Part shown: piece by piece, positions 6,183 to 7,333 of the stretch | How positions within the stretch are numbered: the first letter of the stretch is position 1 | Layout: every line of letters begins with the position of its first letter | Assembly: GCA_947505055.1 (NCBI GenBank) | Contig: CANNLO010000233.1 | Location: 1 to 7,333 of the forward strand | Length of the DNA: 7,333 bases | From: Methylococcaceae bacterium | Lineage (GTDB): Bacteria > Pseudomonadota > Gammaproteobacteria > Methylococcales > Methylomonadaceae | Reading direction: 5' to 3' | Made by a program: the position numbers and the translations under genes | The notes under the pieces: generated by a model | The model's database searches: none | What the model saw: the letters and a program-made list of their open reading frames with translations, nothing else | Told to the model about the DNA's origin: nothing

Positions 6183-7333
6183 AATACGCCCCGCAAGCCC
6201 GCCGTGCCTTTATCAGTGCGGTCATGAAGCGATTAAACGAATTAGGCATTTATAGCGATCAGCAAATCGCTGAGGCTTCAATACAAGGCGAATTGCTCAT
6301 CATTGAAGGGCGCAGTGTTGATATCGCCATTAAACAGCGGCGCGAGCGTTTAATCCATAAAGTGCAACAGTTTGGCTTTGTTAATTTCGTAGAGCACATC
6401 GCCTACACTTGGTTTAACCGGCTTTGCGCCATACGCTTTATGGAGTTAAAGGGCGACTATCTGGAACATGGTCTGCGGGTATTGTCGCATCCAGAAAAAG
6501 CCAGCGGCTTTGAAATCCTCGACCACGCCCAAGATGTGGCGGAAGGCTTAGGTCTGGATCGCAACCACATCGTCGAACTGAAACTGGCAGGCAACCAAGA
6601 CGAAGCCCTGTATCGCCTGTTGTTGCTGGGACAATGCCACCAACTGCATCAAGCTATGCCGTTTCTGTTCGAAGCTCTGGACGATGAAACCGAACTGCTG
6701 CTGCCCGACAACCTGACCCGCACCGATTCGATACTGCGCGGCTTGGTGGACAACATCCCCGAAAACGACTGGCAACCCGTCGAGATCATCGGCTGGCTGT
6801 ACCAGTTTTATATCTCCGAAAAGAAAGACCAAGTCATTGGCAGCGTGGTCAAAAGCGAAGATATTCCCGCCGCCACCCAGCTATTCACCCCCAACTGGAT
6901 CGTCAAATACTTGGTGCAAAACTCGGTCGGTCGGCAATGGTTGATGACCTATCCCGATTCCGGCCTGAAGGCACAGATGGAATACTACATCGAACCCGCC
7001 GAGCAGGAACCGTCGGTGGTCGAGGCTTTGGCCGCCATCACCCCGACCAGCATCGACCCCGAAACCCTCAAAGTCCTCGATCCCGCCTGCGGTTCCGGCC
7101 ATATCTTGGTCGAAGCCTACGACATCCTCAAAGCCATTTACGAAGAACGCGGTTACCGCGTCCGCGACATTCCCAAACTGATTCTGGAAAAGAACCTGTA
7201 CGGTCTGGACATCGACGACCGCGCCGCGCAACTGGCCGGTTTTGCACTGATGATGAAAGCCCGCGAAGACGACCGCCGCATCTTTACCCGCGACATCAAG
7301 CTCAACGTGCTGGCGATTCAGTCCAGCCAACAC
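6161..7333 (+). CDS. pglX: PglX, BREX N6-adenine DNA methyltransferase, N-terminal part; runs off the right edge
   Basis: The frame is open for 391 codons from ATG 6161 to the last base, with no stop. Type 1 PglX is about 1200 residues, so about one third is present. PglX methylates adenine in an asymmetric BREX site on host DNA, using S-adenosylmethionine, and is needed for self/non-self marking. The N-terminus MNTNNIKKYAPQARRAFISAV is typical of the family. VLDPACGSGHILVEAYDIL (DPACGSG at 307-313) is the SAM-binding motif I. LYGLDIDDRAAQLAGFAL (Asp350, Asp352) is the following acidic motif. The catalytic NPPY motif and the target recognition region lie beyond the window. Leucine codons include TTA up to 6550, but I find none among about 35 after that, and GC rises (rows at 7081 and 7201 count to about 55% and 62%). 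The minus-strand open frames at 6548-6832 and 6881-7333 are shadows of this gene. Confidence 0.95.
   Translation, partial: MNTNNIKKYAPQARRAFISAVMKRLNELGIYSDQQIAEASIQGELLIIEGRSVDIAIKQRRERLIHKVQQFGFVNFVEHIAYTWFNRLCAIRFMELKGDYLEHGLRVLSHPEKASGFEILDHAQDVAEGLGLDRNHIVELKLAGNQDEALYRLLLLGQCHQLHQAMPFLFEALDDETELLLPDNLTRTDSILRGLVDNIPENDWQPVEIIGWLYQFYISEKKDQVIGSVVKSEDIPAATQLFTPNWIVKYLVQNSVGRQWLMTYPDSGLKAQMEYYIEPAEQEPSVVEALAAITPTSIDPETLKVLDPACGSGHILVEAYDILKAIYEERGYRVRDIPKLILEKNLYGLDIDDRAAQLAGFALMMKAREDDRRIFTRDIKLNVLAIQSSQH

Noticed and set aside
6548..6832. Minus-strand open frame of 94 codons
   Set aside because: It is fully inside pglX on the opposite strand, with no motif and no initiation signal, and has the Gln/Val-rich look of a shadow frame.
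6881..7333. Long minus-strand open frame over the right end
   Set aside because: It lies opposite pglX, whose motifs (DPACGSG, YGLDID) are clear. Its translation is low-complexity Gly/Val/Asp/Gln sequence typical of an antisense shadow of GC-rich coding DNA.
1..7333. CRISPR array, tRNA or rRNA genes
   Set aside because: I saw no regularly spaced repeats, tRNA-like cloverleaf or rRNA sequence; nearly all of the window is explained by protein genes and the single accessory gap.

Overview
The window is the front-middle part of a type 1 BREX phage-defence operon, read entirely on the + strand: the 3' end of brxA, complete brxB and brxC, and the first 391 codons of pglX. The first three genes are joined by 4-base ATGA stop/start overlaps, so they form a tightly coupled operon. 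The methyltransferase pglX runs off the right edge. The other expected parts (pglZ, brxL, any brxR regulator) would lie outside the window. Base composition is moderate (mid-40s % GC in brxC by eye, higher in distal pglX). With the sequence style of the proteins, this fits a proteobacterium, probably a gammaproteobacterium, but the species cannot be fixed from this piece.

The unusual part is the 1.57 kb between brxC (ends 4591) and pglX (starts 6161), where these genes are often adjacent. It holds four things in order. (a) 4641-4847 is a decayed 5' fragment of a DUF4238-type gene, with an in-frame stop at codon 7 and truncation after about 68 codons. (b) 4843-4865 is an exact 23-base copy of the pglX start, including its ATG, which leads into a dead-end 14-codon reading frame. 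(c) 4866-5072 is a non-coding, partly very AT-rich stretch with several overlapping inverted repeats, including a perfect 16-bp pair at 4933-4948/5030-5045. (d) 5073-6077 is an AT-rich gene for a stand-alone SIR2-like protein with the features of a NAD-consuming antiphage effector. The real pglX start follows at 6160-6182, repeating the 23 bases.

The SIR2 gene with its leader is therefore a roughly 1.3 kb cassette bounded by 23-bp direct repeats. It sits exactly at the pglX start codon and leaves pglX intact. Simple recombination between the repeats would remove the cassette and put pglX straight behind the DUF4238 remnant. The DUF4238 remnant suggests an earlier accessory gene occupied the same joint.

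How the parts would work together: BrxA (DNA-binding), BrxB and the large AAA+ ATPase BrxC act with PglX, the N6-adenine methyltransferase that marks host DNA, to block phage replication. The SIR2-like protein would add a second, possibly abortive (NAD-depleting) layer. That joint role is inferred from gene order and motifs only. Hand counts on sample rows also suggest that pglX changes composition after about 6550, possibly a recombination border inside the gene.
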